Below are positions 17,243 to 26,007 of a stretch of DNA of 64,000 nucleotides, piece after piece (positions within the stretch are counted from its first letter, which is position 1; every line of letters begins with the position of its first letter). The position numbers and the translations under genes are program-made. Where the stretch lies: NCBI GenBank assembly GCA_018660415.1, contig JABJKG010000002.1:1-64000 (forward strand), written 5' to 3'. Source of the DNA: a bacterium. Its GTDB lineage: Bacteria > Babelota > Babeliae > Babelales > UBA12409. The notes under the pieces are model-generated. The model ran no database searches, was not told the origin of the DNA, and worked only from the letters and a program-made list of their open reading frames with translations.

Positions 17243-18553
17243 CTAGGTGAGGCTTTTGGTATTTTTTCTTCGTTGGTAGCCAAACATAAGGATGCCTACA
17301 GATAGAAGTGCTAAGTATCCTGTGAGAGGTGCTAATGAGTACTTAAAAATACTGTTTATTGTAGTTAACAGAAGGATTGCACAGCAAATTGTACCTAGGA
17401 CTGCTACCACAGTGATCATTCCACCTGTTTTTTGTTGTCTAATACGGACAAACAGGAGTGCTAGGGTGCTTATTGCATAAGCGACGGTACATCCTAAAGC
17501 GGCAAGCTGCTGTAGAGGGATTTGGTAACCATTTGTAGAGAATAGGTAAATAAAATAGAGTAAAGCTTCTGCTAGTACGCACATCCAGGCGATATGGTAT
17601 CGGTTGAGCTTGGAAAAGGTATTAGAGAATATGGTTAATTTGTCTTTAGCTAGGATATATAGATTCCAGTTAACACTAAACAAAATTCCGTACGATCCTC
17701 CAAGAGCTGATAAAGCGACCGATGACTGCAAAAGCCATACGATTATATTTTTTGCTGGAAAAGCCCAGATAGTGGAGTATAAAAAAAGTGATAAGCCATC
17801 AAAGTACGGTGTAAACATGAGAAGGTCAGGGTTAACTGCTGCATAAAAGGCTGCCTGAAAGAGCATGGTCATAGAGAGCACCCCTAAGAACGATAAAATT
17901 ACCGCTCGAGCAGCGTTTTTTTCTGGGTTAGCCATAAGCCGATAAAGTGAACAACTTGCTTCAAATCCTGTAAATGCGTATAAAACAAGAGGAATTGTAA
18001 TGTATAAGCCTTTGATGTCCATGTTAGACGGTGTAAAGTTTGCTGGATTGAAAGAAAAGAAGCCGATTCCTACGATCGCGACAATAGGGATAACTTTAAG
18101 GATCATGAACAGAAGTTGGATATATTTACCTGTTTTGAGACCCAACAGGTTTAGTAACGTGAATCCAATGATACCTATAAAATCTATAGTTAAGATATTG
18201 AAATTTTGCATCCAGGGAATGAGCTCTTGGAGGAGAGAGAATCCAAAATGTAGCATCAATGCTCCAGAAGAGAGTTTTCCTAAAAAGTAGCTCCATGCTG
18301 CAATAAATCCGGTCAATTGATTGATTTGGCTTCCAAAATCATAGAACGAACCTCCCGGGACTCTTCTGAGTAGGTAGGTTAACGAGAGAATGAGCGGGAG
18401 TATCAAAAGCCCGACCACTAAGTAAGATATAGGACTTAGCGCTCCGGCATAGAGGCTTAACACCACTGGGTTTAAAAATATACCAGCTCCAAGCATGATA
18501 TTCATATTAATCATGATCGCACTGGACAGGGATAACTTATAGGGAGATGACAT
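17243..18553 (-). CDS. APC-superfamily amino acid permease
   Basis: 436 residues with about twelve hydrophobic segments. The first segment carries the APC substrate-binding glycine motif (IMLGAGIFLNP). The region VLYAFTGFEASCSL matches the helix-6 segment (typically FxAFxGFE) of APC permeases. It probably imports amino acids by proton symport or exchange. An AGAGG ribosome site precedes the ATG. It lies downstream of trmH-like and tgt genes on the same strand with a ~110-bp gap, so it may have its own promoter. The specific substrate cannot be read from sequence. Confidence 0.88.
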   Translation of the reverse strand: MSSPYKLSLSSAIMINMNIMLGAGIFLNPVVLSLYAGALSPISYLVVGLLILPLILSLTYLLRRVPGGSFYDFGSQINQLTGFIAAWSYFLGKLSSGALMLHFGFSLLQELIPWMQNFNILTIDFIGIIGFTLLNLLGLKTGKYIQLLFMILKVIPIVAIVGIGFFSFNPANFTPSNMDIKGLYITIPLVLYAFTGFEASCSLYRLMANPEKNAARAVILSFLGVLSMTMLFQAAFYAAVNPDLLMFTPYFDGLSLFLYSTIWAFPAKNIIVWLLQSSVALSALGGSYGILFSVNWNLYILAKDKLTIFSNTFSKLNRYHIAWMCVLAEALLYFIYLFSTNGYQIPLQQLAALGCTVAYAISTLALLFVRIRQQKTGGMITVVAVLGTICCAILLLTTINSIFKYSLAPLTGYLALLSVGILMFGYQRRKNTKSLT

Positions 18554-18665
18554 GAGTACCTCTGAGTAAGTTAAAAATCTTTGTTTCAGTATAGAATCTT
18601 ATGATTATACCAGCAAATACCCACCATTTAGTACTAATAGGAGACAAACTGTCAATTAAGGTCAT

Positions 18666-19400
18666 CTAGTTGGCTAACAAGTACAGTGCAATTGATCCAG
18701 CAACGGCAGCGTTAAGGCTTTCCGTATGACCCGGCATTGGGAGTGTGATTTGTTGATTACAGGTGGCAGACCAGTTACGAGGTAAGCCATTAGCCTCATT
18801 ACCAATAACGATTAAGCTGTTCTTATCGATAGTAGATGGTTCGGCGCCTTCTTCGACTACTAATGCAGCCAGCTTGATATCACCCTTATTATCGATTAAT
18901 GTTTGCCAATCCATTTGGAAGACATTAACAGCTGCAATAGCACCAGCAGAAGATTGAACCACTTTAGGATGCCATGGATCTACCCCTTCAATACAGACTA
19001 CCGAATTAAGCCCCATGGCTGCGGTTGTTCTGATCAAGGTTCCCATGTTGCCAGGATCGCTTACTTGAGCTAAAACAGCACCCGAAGTAAGGGTGCTTAT
19101 TTGAGGTTTTTTTGGCATTGCAAAAACTCCAAATATGCCACTAGGAGTCTTGTTTGTACTGATTGATGCCATAATAGATTCAGGAAGGAGAACACATTCA
19201 GTATCTTCATAAAATGAGGCTACTTCTTGTGTTTGTTCTGTTACAAACAAGTACTCGAGCTTAGCGTTATTTTCTACCAAGGTGCTAATCGTGCGCATTC
19301 CTTCAGCAATAAATTGGTTAGCAATGTGTCGATGCTTGCTATAGTGTAATTTTTTAACTTTTTTAATGAGTTGATTTTGAGGAGATTCAATTGAAATCAT
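18666..19400 (-). CDS. TrmH/SpoU-family RNA 2'-O-methyltransferase
   Basis: 244 residues. The N-terminal ~95 residues form a substrate-binding domain (IADQ-like start HIANQFIAEGMRTI). The SPOUT domain follows with its three signatures: VSDPGNMGTLIRTTAAMG (motif 1), IVIGNEANGLPR (motif 2) and LPMPGHTESLNAAVAGSIAL (motif 3, forming the knot and SAM site). It should 2'-O-methylate rRNA or tRNA; RlmB-like or TrmH-like targets cannot be separated here. The start overlaps the tgt stop by 4 bp, so the two are translationally coupled. Confidence 0.92.
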   Translation of the reverse strand: MISIESPQNQLIKKVKKLHYSKHRHIANQFIAEGMRTISTLVENNAKLEYLFVTEQTQEVASFYEDTECVLLPESIMASISTNKTPSGIFGVFAMPKKPQISTLTSGAVLAQVSDPGNMGTLIRTTAAMGLNSVVCIEGVDPWHPKVVQSSAGAIAAVNVFQMDWQTLIDNKGDIKLAALVVEEGAEPSTIDKNSLIVIGNEANGLPRNWSATCNQQITLPMPGHTESLNAAVAGSIALYLLAN

Positions 19401-20542
19401 ATTTTATCCATCAATATTAATTCTCGTAAGCGTTGCATACGCTGGATCATGTGATGCAGGTTGTGATGCGTTGCAAGCGTGAGAGCGGTTATTTCTTTAG
19501 CTTTAAATAAATGGTGAATGTATGCACGTGAATAATTTTTACAGGTTGTGCACTCACAGGTTGGATCAATAGGACTAAAGTCGTACTTATACCGACTATT
19601 AAGGAGTTTTAATTCGCCTTCATGAGTAAAGAGGGCCCCGTGTCGTGCCGCACGAGTTGGATGGGAACAGTCCATGGTATCAATTCCACCGGTAACACAC
19701 TGTTCAATTGAGTTTAAGTCGCCAATACCAAGCAGGTGGTTTGGTTTATCATAAGGGAGCATTGGAACGACATAATCGATCAATTCAAAGAGTTCTTGAT
19801 GGTTCTTACCCAGGCTTCCACCAATAGAGAATCCATCAAAATCAAGCGTGCTCAGATACTCACAGCTTTCTTTTCTTAACTGTTTATCAACACCGCCATG
19901 AACAACGGCATATAGTGCCTGATTGTTTACATTTTTTTTATGTTCATCAAGTGATCGTTTTTCCCATCTGTGAGTACGATCTAATGAGGCTTTAAGTTTA
20001 CGTGGTGAGATCGTGTACGGTGGTAACTCGTCAAAGGGGATAATAATATCTGCACCAAGGTCTTTTTGTGCTTGGATAGAGGTTTCCGGTGTCAGTAGAA
20101 TCTTATTTCCATCACGATAGGACCTAAATAAAACGCCGTCCTCATTAATCTTAAGTACAGATCCTTCATGCTTTTTATTACTACGGCTTTTCAACTCATC
20201 TTTGACATCGCCTTGAGCCAAGCTAAATACCTGAAACCCACCAGAGTCGGTGATAATAGGGTTTTTTCTATTGAGGAATTTATGTAGTCCACCAGCCTGT
20301 TTTATCAGCTCTGTACCAGGTTGCACCATTAAGTGGTACGTATTACAAAACATGAGCTGAAGGCCCAGCTCATCGGCTGTATGGCTATCTAAAGCCTTAA
20401 GAGTGGCATTAGTTCCAACCGCAACAAAACTGGGCGTATCAATAACACCATGTGGTGTATGTATACGCCCAACTCGAGCTTTTGATTTACTTGACTGATG
20501 TATCAGTTCAAATTTAAATGAAGACGTTATATTATTTTCCAT
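19397..20542 (-). CDS. tgt: tRNA-guanine transglycosylase Tgt, probably queuine-type
   Basis: 381 residues. Active-site segments are present: TDSGGFQVF (~98-106), the nucleophile Asp in GIDTMDCSHPTR, and zinc ligands CECTTC plus a downstream His. It exchanges G34 for a 7-deazaguanine base in GUN-anticodon tRNAs. The pocket loop reads GGSLGKN (241-247). The position that is Val in preQ1-using enzymes such as Zymomonas (GGLAVGE) is Gly here, as in the human enzyme (GGLSGGE). This suggests use of bulkier queuine rather than preQ1. A YhhQ-type transporter gene lies upstream on the same strand, and no queuosine biosynthesis gene is in the window. Confidence 0.95.
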   Translation of the reverse strand: MENNITSSFKFELIHQSSKSKARVGRIHTPHGVIDTPSFVAVGTNATLKALDSHTADELGLQLMFCNTYHLMVQPGTELIKQAGGLHKFLNRKNPIITDSGGFQVFSLAQGDVKDELKSRSNKKHEGSVLKINEDGVLFRSYRDGNKILLTPETSIQAQKDLGADIIIPFDELPPYTISPRKLKASLDRTHRWEKRSLDEHKKNVNNQALYAVVHGGVDKQLRKESCEYLSTLDFDGFSIGGSLGKNHQELFELIDYVVPMLPYDKPNHLLGIGDLNSIEQCVTGGIDTMDCSHPTRAARHGALFTHEGELKLLNSRYKYDFSPIDPTCECTTCKNYSRAYIHHLFKAKEITALTLATHHNLHHMIQRMQRLRELILMDKI

Positions 20543-20574
20543 GTATTAAGTATAGCACAACGTAATAGCAATGT

Positions 20575-20889
20575 TTACTTATTCTCTGAGGTATTCATCA
20601 CATGAAATGGTTTACGTGGAGCATCTGGAGCGTAAAAAGTTTGTTTGAGTGCCTCCATTACATCACTACAGTCTAATACCTCCCACATCGGCACCTTGTT
20701 TAGTACCTTACCATCTGGTGCTTTTGTTACCAGTGCTGACTGATCCCGGCTTATGGAAAGACACATTTCAGCCATTTTAAACAGCTTCCATGATTCATAT
20801 TTTTCTTTTTCAATATTATCGTCACCCCATGGTTGGACAGAGGTGATAGCTAGTGTGCTGAGTAGGAATGCAAATAAAATTCTTTTCAT
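20575..20889 (-). CDS. Small exported protein, paralogue of 20909-21256
   Basis: 104 residues with a signal peptide almost identical to its neighbour (LFAFLLSTLAITSVQP versus LFALLLSSLAITSIQP). The mature part is small and charged. It shares a C-terminal pattern of Val-Pro-x-Trp, then Asp-Cys and a short helix. Two Cys are present in the mature part. It sits between tgt and another small gene on the same strand with short gaps, so it is probably in the same transcript. Function unknown. Confidence 0.65.
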   Translation of the reverse strand: MKRILFAFLLSTLAITSVQPWGDDNIEKEKYESWKLFKMAEMCLSISRDQSALVTKAPDGKVLNKVPMWEVLDCSDVMEALKQTFYAPDAPRKPFHVMNTSENK

Positions 20890-20908
20890 TGGATTTTCTT
20901 ATTGAGGT

Positions 20909-21256
20909 TTATTTATCAGATGATGTTTGAAATTCAGAAAGGCCTATTCCTTCTTGAGACAAGAAAAAGGCGTGTAAAATATTTCTGCAATCATATCTCC
21001 AGAAAGGCAGTTCTACATCAATGCCAGATGTTTCATTAGGATCTTTAGGCATCATTTGAACACACATTGCTGCTCGAGCTGCCAGCATTTCTTTTGCATG
21101 TCTTGCTTTTTCAAAGGCTAACCTTTGTTTTTCAACGTCTAGTCTTTCATGATCAACACAGCAAAATTCTTCTTCCTCTTCTACTGGCTCTCCAGAAGGT
21201 TGAATAGAGGTGATAGCGAGTGAGCTGAGTAATAATGCGAATAAAAATTTTTTCAT
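20909..21256 (-). CDS. Small exported Cys-containing protein
   Basis: 115 residues: signal peptide (~1-20), an acidic stretch, a CC pair at ~32-33, a helical central part and a C-terminal block (LPFWRYDCRNILHAFF) that parallels VPMWEVLDCSDVMEAL in 20575-20889. AAGGA precedes the ATG. Probably a periplasmic or secreted disulfide-containing peptide. Function unknown. The pair is best seen as an old tandem duplication. Confidence 0.65.
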   Translation of the reverse strand: MKKFLFALLLSSLAITSIQPSGEPVEEEEEFCCVDHERLDVEKQRLAFEKARHAKEMLAARAAMCVQMMPKDPNETSGIDVELPFWRYDCRNILHAFFLSQEGIGLSEFQTSSDK

Positions 21257-21275
21257 GGATATTTCCTTATTGTGT

Positions 21276-21689
21276 TTAGATAGTGTTATTATTTCTTAGT
21301 TCTTGTAGAGCTAAAGGATAGTTTTTTAGTACTGCTTGAAAAAATCTAGGTCTTAAGCTATTCGTTAGCTTTATCAGTGCAGTTATACCTTGCATATCTT
21401 TTTGGCTAGCACTAGCTTGCCAGGATCCCCTGAAAGAGGCTATATAATCGAACATGGCAAGATTCCATCGTGTTTCTATTGCTTGTACTCCCAGAAGTCT
21501 TTTTTCTGCGATTTTTGATATACATCCAGTAACTTCTTCAAAGTTTTCTAGCTCACCGAGTTCTTGCATAAGCTCTTGTTTTGAGGGTGCTGTGAACTCT
21601 TGATTGTGTAGGTCATCAGGAGTATTCATTGGGTGAGTGTAGCTTGTTATTGCGATATTCAGTAGCAATAAAATAAGACTTTTTTTCAT
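21276..21689 (-). CDS. Small exported helical protein
   Basis: 137 residues from the ATG at 21689, chosen because GAGGAAA lies 7 nt upstream and the signal peptide then begins MKKSLILLLLNIAITS. The mature protein is helical with an acidic N-terminal part. No motif is recognised. It resembles its two downstream neighbours only in the signal peptide and size. All three lie between a queuosine-precursor transporter and tgt. Confidence 0.65.
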   Translation of the reverse strand: MKKSLILLLLNIAITSYTHPMNTPDDLHNQEFTAPSKQELMQELGELENFEEVTGCISKIAEKRLLGVQAIETRWNLAMFDYIASFRGSWQASASQKDMQGITALIKLTNSLRPRFFQAVLKNYPLALQELRNNNTI

Positions 21690-21768
21690 TAATGGTTTCC
21701 TCATCATATTGTTTATATGCAATTAATCGTATCTTATTGGTAAGGTTTTGCAACAGGGGTGTGGCATT

Positions 21769-22437
21769 TTAGCGGTGATTAATAAAGTATTTACTGCCGG
21801 TAAAGACTAGTGGGGTAGCTATGAAGAGTGCTATGAGTTTAATGATATAGCTGAGAATCATGATATGTATGATTGAGTGTACGGATCCCCATAGTCCTAG
21901 GATGCTAAAGATAATGGTATCCAGCAGTTGGCTTACAATGATAGCACCATAGTTTCGTAGGATTAAGAATCGTCCATTCAACTTGCTTTTGAGCCATTGG
22001 TAGAGGATGTACTCTACCTTGATAGCGGTTAGGTATGCTACTAAGGAGGCTAGGATGATACGCGGTGCCATGCCGAGGATCATTTGAAAGTGGGGATGCA
22101 TGGTATCGTAACAGTTGGGAATATAAAAAAGCTGGATTTGGGTCATGACCAGATAAAACAAAAGGACACTAAAACTAATCCAGATTGTTTTATTGGCGAC
22201 CTTGCGTCCAAAATACTCTTGAAGAAGGTTTAACGAGAGGTCGCAACCAATAATAAAGGCGTCTGTGCCGGTTACGCATAGTCCAAACAAGAGAATCTGC
22301 TTAGAGACAAAAATGTTAGCGATTAAGGCTTGTATGCAAAGGAATGCTACTAATGCTTCTTTGCCAAAGCGTAGGGCGATGATGTTACCAACACTGATGA
22401 CAATAATGTGGCTGAAGAAAATTAACTCATTAAACAT
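21769..22437 (-). CDS. yhhQ: Queuosine precursor transporter (YhhQ/VUT family)
   Basis: 222 residues with about six membrane segments. It shows the family's pattern: an N-terminal helix with GNIIALRFG, a conserved acidic segment TDAFIIGCDLSLNLLQEYFGRKVA followed by Lys/Trp, and a C-terminal helix pair. Members of COG1738 import preQ0, preQ1 or queuine; in Chlamydia this family supplies queuine to Tgt. The same-strand position upstream of tgt, with only small genes between, supports the call. No ribosome site of note is seen. Confidence 0.85.
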   Translation of the reverse strand: MFNELIFFSHIIVISVGNIIALRFGKEALVAFLCIQALIANIFVSKQILLFGLCVTGTDAFIIGCDLSLNLLQEYFGRKVANKTIWISFSVLLFYLVMTQIQLFYIPNCYDTMHPHFQMILGMAPRIILASLVAYLTAIKVEYILYQWLKSKLNGRFLILRNYGAIIVSQLLDTIIFSILGLWGSVHSIIHIMILSYIIKLIALFIATPLVFTGSKYFINHR

Positions 22438-22598
22438 AGTCGTTATGTATTTCTGTTTGATTTAGTTATATATTCACCTCAAGTATATAACATTGATTAC
22501 TTTCTTGCCAGGGGGTGTACGGGGGATGTTTGACTTTTGATGAGCACTGTTCAAAACTCAAGTTTGTTTTAGGATTTAAAAAAGTAAGGAGAGATATT

Positions 22599-22781
22599 AT
22601 GAAAGCTCACTCAACACCACTACACATTGTTGTAGGGTTTTTACTATTATTTAATGCGGCATTAGTTTTTTGGTTTGAATTTATCATGAAGGGAAATACG
22701 ACAGTTTGGTTTCCGGTTGATTCATTTACCGTGGTCATGTCACTTATTGCTGCGTTTATGATTTTTCGTTCTCGAAGTTAG
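22599..22781 (+). CDS. Small two-helix membrane protein
   Basis: 60 residues from the ATG at 22599, which has a strong AAGGAGAG site upstream. Two hydrophobic segments (~8-27 and ~40-56) are separated by a short loop. Its last 26 bp overlap the end of the convergent VTT-domain gene. The longer frame from 22515 lacks a ribosome site. Function unknown. The strong initiation signal is the main reason to accept it. Confidence 0.65.
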   Translation: MKAHSTPLHIVVGFLLLFNAALVFWFEFIMKGNTTVWFPVDSFTVVMSLIAAFMIFRSRS

Positions 22782-23472
22782 TTTTGGCTTTTCTCCTAAA
22801 GAGAATATTAAACAATATTGGTGACATGGTTATAAAGGCAAGCACTATTAAAATTAAAATGATATGGAAAGAAAAGATATCATCGACTCTTTTGATGGTT
22901 CGTAGCTCTTGTCCGGAGTAAGCCAAAATAAATGATATTGGTAAAAGGCCTAAGGATGTTGTCCATATAAAGGTCTGAGTTTTGATGCGTGTTAGTCCCG
23001 CTGCGATATTGACAAATGATATTGGTATGAGTGGTATGAGCCGGATCATAAGAAAATAATTATGCCCGTGTGATTGAATCTGTTTTCTAATCCAGAGGAT
23101 CATGCGGGTTGTATTATTTTGTAATAAATTCTTACCAAAATAGCGAACGAGAAGAAACATGATTGTTGCCGCTACTGTCATAGAAAAGTTGATATAGAAA
23201 GTTGCTGTTATAGCACCAAACAAATAGCCACCTGCAATATTGAAAATTGTATCTCCTGGTAATGGGAGCATCGATATTATGATATAGGTTCCTATATATA
23301 TAAGTACAGATTTAAAGTAGTTTTGTTGGACATATCCACGTAAATGCTTGGCATTTTCTTTTAAAGAAGTGAGCGTAAGGTGTCCATGCCAGTTGTAGTA
23401 GTGAAATATATAAAAGATTACTGCGATTATGAATATAACCAGTATCCCAATAAATATTTTATATGATTTCAT
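22756..23472 (-). CDS. TVP38/TMEM64-type VTT-domain membrane protein
   Basis: 238 residues with about six hydrophobic segments. The VTT (SNARE-associated/DedA-like) core is visible: LPLPGDTIFNIAGGYLFG, then a helix with FGKNLL, and RLIPLIPISFVNIAAGLTRI, where Arg and Pro residues are conserved in the family. Such proteins act in membrane lipid handling; bacterial DedA relatives recycle undecaprenyl phosphate or transport phospholipid. The exact role is not determinable. It overlaps the convergent 60-residue gene by 26 bp. Confidence 0.85.
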   Translation of the reverse strand: MKSYKIFIGILVIFIIAVIFYIFHYYNWHGHLTLTSLKENAKHLRGYVQQNYFKSVLIYIGTYIIISMLPLPGDTIFNIAGGYLFGAITATFYINFSMTVAATIMFLLVRYFGKNLLQNNTTRMILWIRKQIQSHGHNYFLMIRLIPLIPISFVNIAAGLTRIKTQTFIWTTSLGLLPISFILAYSGQELRTIKRVDDIFSFHIILILIVLAFITMSPILFNILFRRKAKTNFENEKS

Positions 23473-23540
23473 ACTTTCTTCTTTCTCAACAAATAGACAA
23501 AATTTCTTTTTCTACAGTAGCGATATAAGCATGGAAAAAG

Positions 23541-24482
23541 CTATAGTTCTCGTAAAGGATACTCTTTAAATCCTATAAACTGGCATTCTGGCTGCGGTAT
23601 AACGCCAAAGGATTCGTGGACTTTATCTTGTATAGCGCGAGACAACTGGATTATATCATCAGTTGTAGCATTGCCTTGATTGACCAACATGTTCGCATGT
23701 TGATAGGAGACACACGCATCGCCTTTAGAAAAGCAGCCCTTAATACCAATCTTATCAAGATAGTACGCAACATAAATCATTTTTCTTCCATTGCTGACTT
23801 CAGTTACTTCATCTTCATGAAAATTTCTAAAGAAACTTCCACAGGTGTTTTTTGAAGGATAGCGGTAAGTTCTGTAACGAATGATTTCATCACTCTTACC
23901 ACGAGTATAGGCAACTTCAAGATCAGTGGCTTTATGAAGCTTTATGGTTGCAGAAACAAGGTAATGGTTACCTTCTAAAAGCTTAGATTTATTATATCCG
24001 TATTCAAACCATTCATTGTCAACGGTAAGTAGTTGTCCGGTTTCTTTTTCTATCACTTCAGCTTCAACAAGAAGCTGGCTAAATAGGCATTTAAAATAAT
24101 GAAGGTTGATGTAAGCTGCACCGCCGATAGTACTCGGGATTCCACTAAATTCTTCTATCCCCAAGATATTGTTATCAAAGCAGTAGTTGATTAGATCAGC
24201 TACAATCACACCAGCACCGGCTTTAACTAATACATCATTGTCAGACTCGGTTACATTAACATCTATAAGTTTTGGTCTGATGACTAAGCCTTGAAAGCCT
24301 TCATCGCTAATTAATATGTTAGCACCAACACCAAGGATGAAAATCTCTAACTTATTATCCTTAGCAAAGGTGAGCGCTTGTTGGAATTCTTCAGGAGTTG
24401 TTGGTTCACAAAAGTATTGGGCTGGACCACCGGTTTGAAACCAGGTTTTATCTTTTAAGGGGATATTTTCTAATATATTCAT
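23541..24482 (-). CDS. murB: UDP-N-acetylenolpyruvoylglucosamine reductase MurB
   Basis: 313 residues. FAD-binding features are present (WFQTGGPAQYF near the N-terminus, LGVGANILISDEGFQGLVI). The active-site Ser lies in CGSFFRNF and the catalytic Glu in PECQFIGF at the C-terminus. It reduces UDP-GlcNAc-enolpyruvate to UDP-MurNAc with NADPH in the cytoplasm. No other mur gene is adjacent. Reading frame and domain order are normal. Confidence 0.96.
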   Translation of the reverse strand: MNILENIPLKDKTWFQTGGPAQYFCEPTTPEEFQQALTFAKDNKLEIFILGVGANILISDEGFQGLVIRPKLIDVNVTESDNDVLVKAGAGVIVADLINYCFDNNILGIEEFSGIPSTIGGAAYINLHYFKCLFSQLLVEAEVIEKETGQLLTVDNEWFEYGYNKSKLLEGNHYLVSATIKLHKATDLEVAYTRGKSDEIIRYRTYRYPSKNTCGSFFRNFHEDEVTEVSNGRKMIYVAYYLDKIGIKGCFSKGDACVSYQHANMLVNQGNATTDDIIQLSRAIQDKVHESFGVIPQPECQFIGFKEYPLREL

Positions 24483-24591
24483 TTGTTTCTTTATTCTTTG
24501 AGCTAAGTTATTTTTCTTAGTTTATCAAAAAATAGTATTTTTGTATCTTAAGTAGATTTTTCAAGGGTGATGCTTAGAAGGTTGTTTCTAA

Positions 24592-24616
24592 GAAAAAAAA
24601 AGGCCCCGAAGGGCCT
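24592..24616 (-). terminator. Intrinsic terminator of the M48-like gene
   Basis: A compact GC-rich hairpin (AGGCCC / GGGCCT, loop CGAA, at 24601-24616) is followed on the minus strand by a run of nine T residues. It lies 10 bp past the stop at 24627. Confidence 0.93.
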
Positions 24617-24626
24617 TTCTGTTTAA

Positions 24627-25919
24627 CTATTCAACTTCAATTGGTTGATACCGTTTTAAGCGCGCTTCCAAGTACTTGATACGATCGCTCAGTTCTTGGT
24701 TGCCACTATAGAGGTATGAGTTGATTGTAAATTTCTTTTTCATACAATACAACATTGCTTTTCCGGCTAGTTTGCCAAGCATGCTCATATTAGGATTTTC
24801 TAAATGTTTTTCTCCTGTTTCCCAGAGTTCCATATTGAACTCTTCGCGTCCTTCTTCAAATTGAAGATAGTCGATTAGGCTTTGAGTTGCTTTGGTATTA
24901 TAAGCAGCAGCAAGGTCAGTATCTTTTTGGATATGCTTTAATGCGCGTGCCCAAACGAATGCGACTACTGCATTAGGAGTGAGTGCGATGAGGCTTTGTG
25001 TCAAGATGTGACGATCTTTAACCCAACGTTTTCCGTACTCTTTATAATATTTTAGGCCAGTTGCAGTGATTGCTTTCTTGGCAGCAATAAGACCATGCTC
25101 TGTAGCTTCCTTAACAGTTGCTACAATTCCATTAATAGTTTCTTGAGTAACGGCTTGGCCTACTTCTAGTTGTTTAGTTAGTTCTGCTTCTAAGTTGATG
25201 CTTGTCGTTGTATTTGATTTTAAGAGTTGGTAGGTAATGAGACCAACTGCAATTTCTGCTAATCCGAATGCTAGGTTACTTTCAAGAAGTGTTGCTACAA
25301 ATCCAGTTGCTTTATGAGCACGCTTAATTTGAGAAAGCTCACGAACAACGATTCCTTCAAGCTTGTTGTCATTGATTTTCATTTTCAATAGAAGTTCAGG
25401 GATAACCACACAACCAGTGGCTTGTAATAAATTAGTTGCAGGGTTAGTTTCTATATTTTTTGCACGGGACAATAGAATGGTTGGTTTAATATCAATATTC
25501 ATAGCAAGAGCATGTTTTTCTACCATGGCATATGTTTCGGGTGCATCTTGTTTAGAAAGAAAGATAAGATCTCCTGGTTGCATACCCTTTGGTAGTCCTT
25601 GACCTACAAAAGGAATCTGTTTAATTATGGTTCCCAAGAATGGAACGGCTTTTATAAACTCAGGAATCATAAGAAGCATTTTAAGGTTGCTTGCAAAAGA
25701 TTTAGGGCCAGCTTGTCTTTGTTGTGCTTCGTAAATATCAAAAAATTCATTGAAAAGTTTAGGATCTTCAAAACCTGCCATGATTTGTTTAGTTTCAAGG
25801 GCTTTTTTACAGTTGAGAATTTCATTTGCACAGCGGTGTGGGTTTCTACTGTTAAAACCATAAACTGCAGGGTTAATGAGAAGTGCAAGACTGAGCACTA
25901 GGGAAAGTTTTTTGTACAT
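24627..25919 (-). CDS. Exported M48-like protein with lost zinc-binding motif (probable pseudopeptidase)
   Basis: 430 residues with a signal peptide (~1-21). The segment around 157-202 has the layout of M48 (HtpX/Oma1-like) peptidases: NPATN, a Gly-Cys-Val-Val strand, a hydrophobic helix, then LEGIVVRELSQIKRAH where active members have HExxH. Both zinc His are replaced (R193, Q197) while Glu194 is kept. Two hydrophobic stretches follow (~208-228 and ~312-328), also typical of M48 membrane proteins. A later acidic helix (EEFNMELWETGEKH) sits where M48 has its third ligand. Catalysis is unlikely; a binding or regulatory role is possible. AAAGG precedes the ATG and a strong terminator follows. 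Confidence 0.7.
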   Translation of the reverse strand: MYKKLSLVLSLALLINPAVYGFNSRNPHRCANEILNCKKALETKQIMAGFEDPKLFNEFFDIYEAQQRQAGPKSFASNLKMLLMIPEFIKAVPFLGTIIKQIPFVGQGLPKGMQPGDLIFLSKQDAPETYAMVEKHALAMNIDIKPTILLSRAKNIETNPATNLLQATGCVVIPELLLKMKINDNKLEGIVVRELSQIKRAHKATGFVATLLESNLAFGLAEIAVGLITYQLLKSNTTTSINLEAELTKQLEVGQAVTQETINGIVATVKEATEHGLIAAKKAITATGLKYYKEYGKRWVKDRHILTQSLIALTPNAVVAFVWARALKHIQKDTDLAAAYNTKATQSLIDYLQFEEGREEFNMELWETGEKHLENPNMSMLGKLAGKAMLYCMKKKFTINSYLYSGNQELSDRIKYLEARLKRYQPIEVE

Positions 25920-26007
25920 GAGAGGCCTTTGTAAGATTATAAAAGTAACGGTTGTTCTAGTTGCATATTAGGATACAGGTTTTCTCAAATTTGAAAAGGA
26001 GGTGGAT

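Noticed and set aside
22515-22598. N-terminal extension of the 60-residue membrane protein
   Set aside because: No ribosome site at 22515, whereas the ATG at 22599 has AAGGAGAG and places a hydrophobic helix near the N-terminus.
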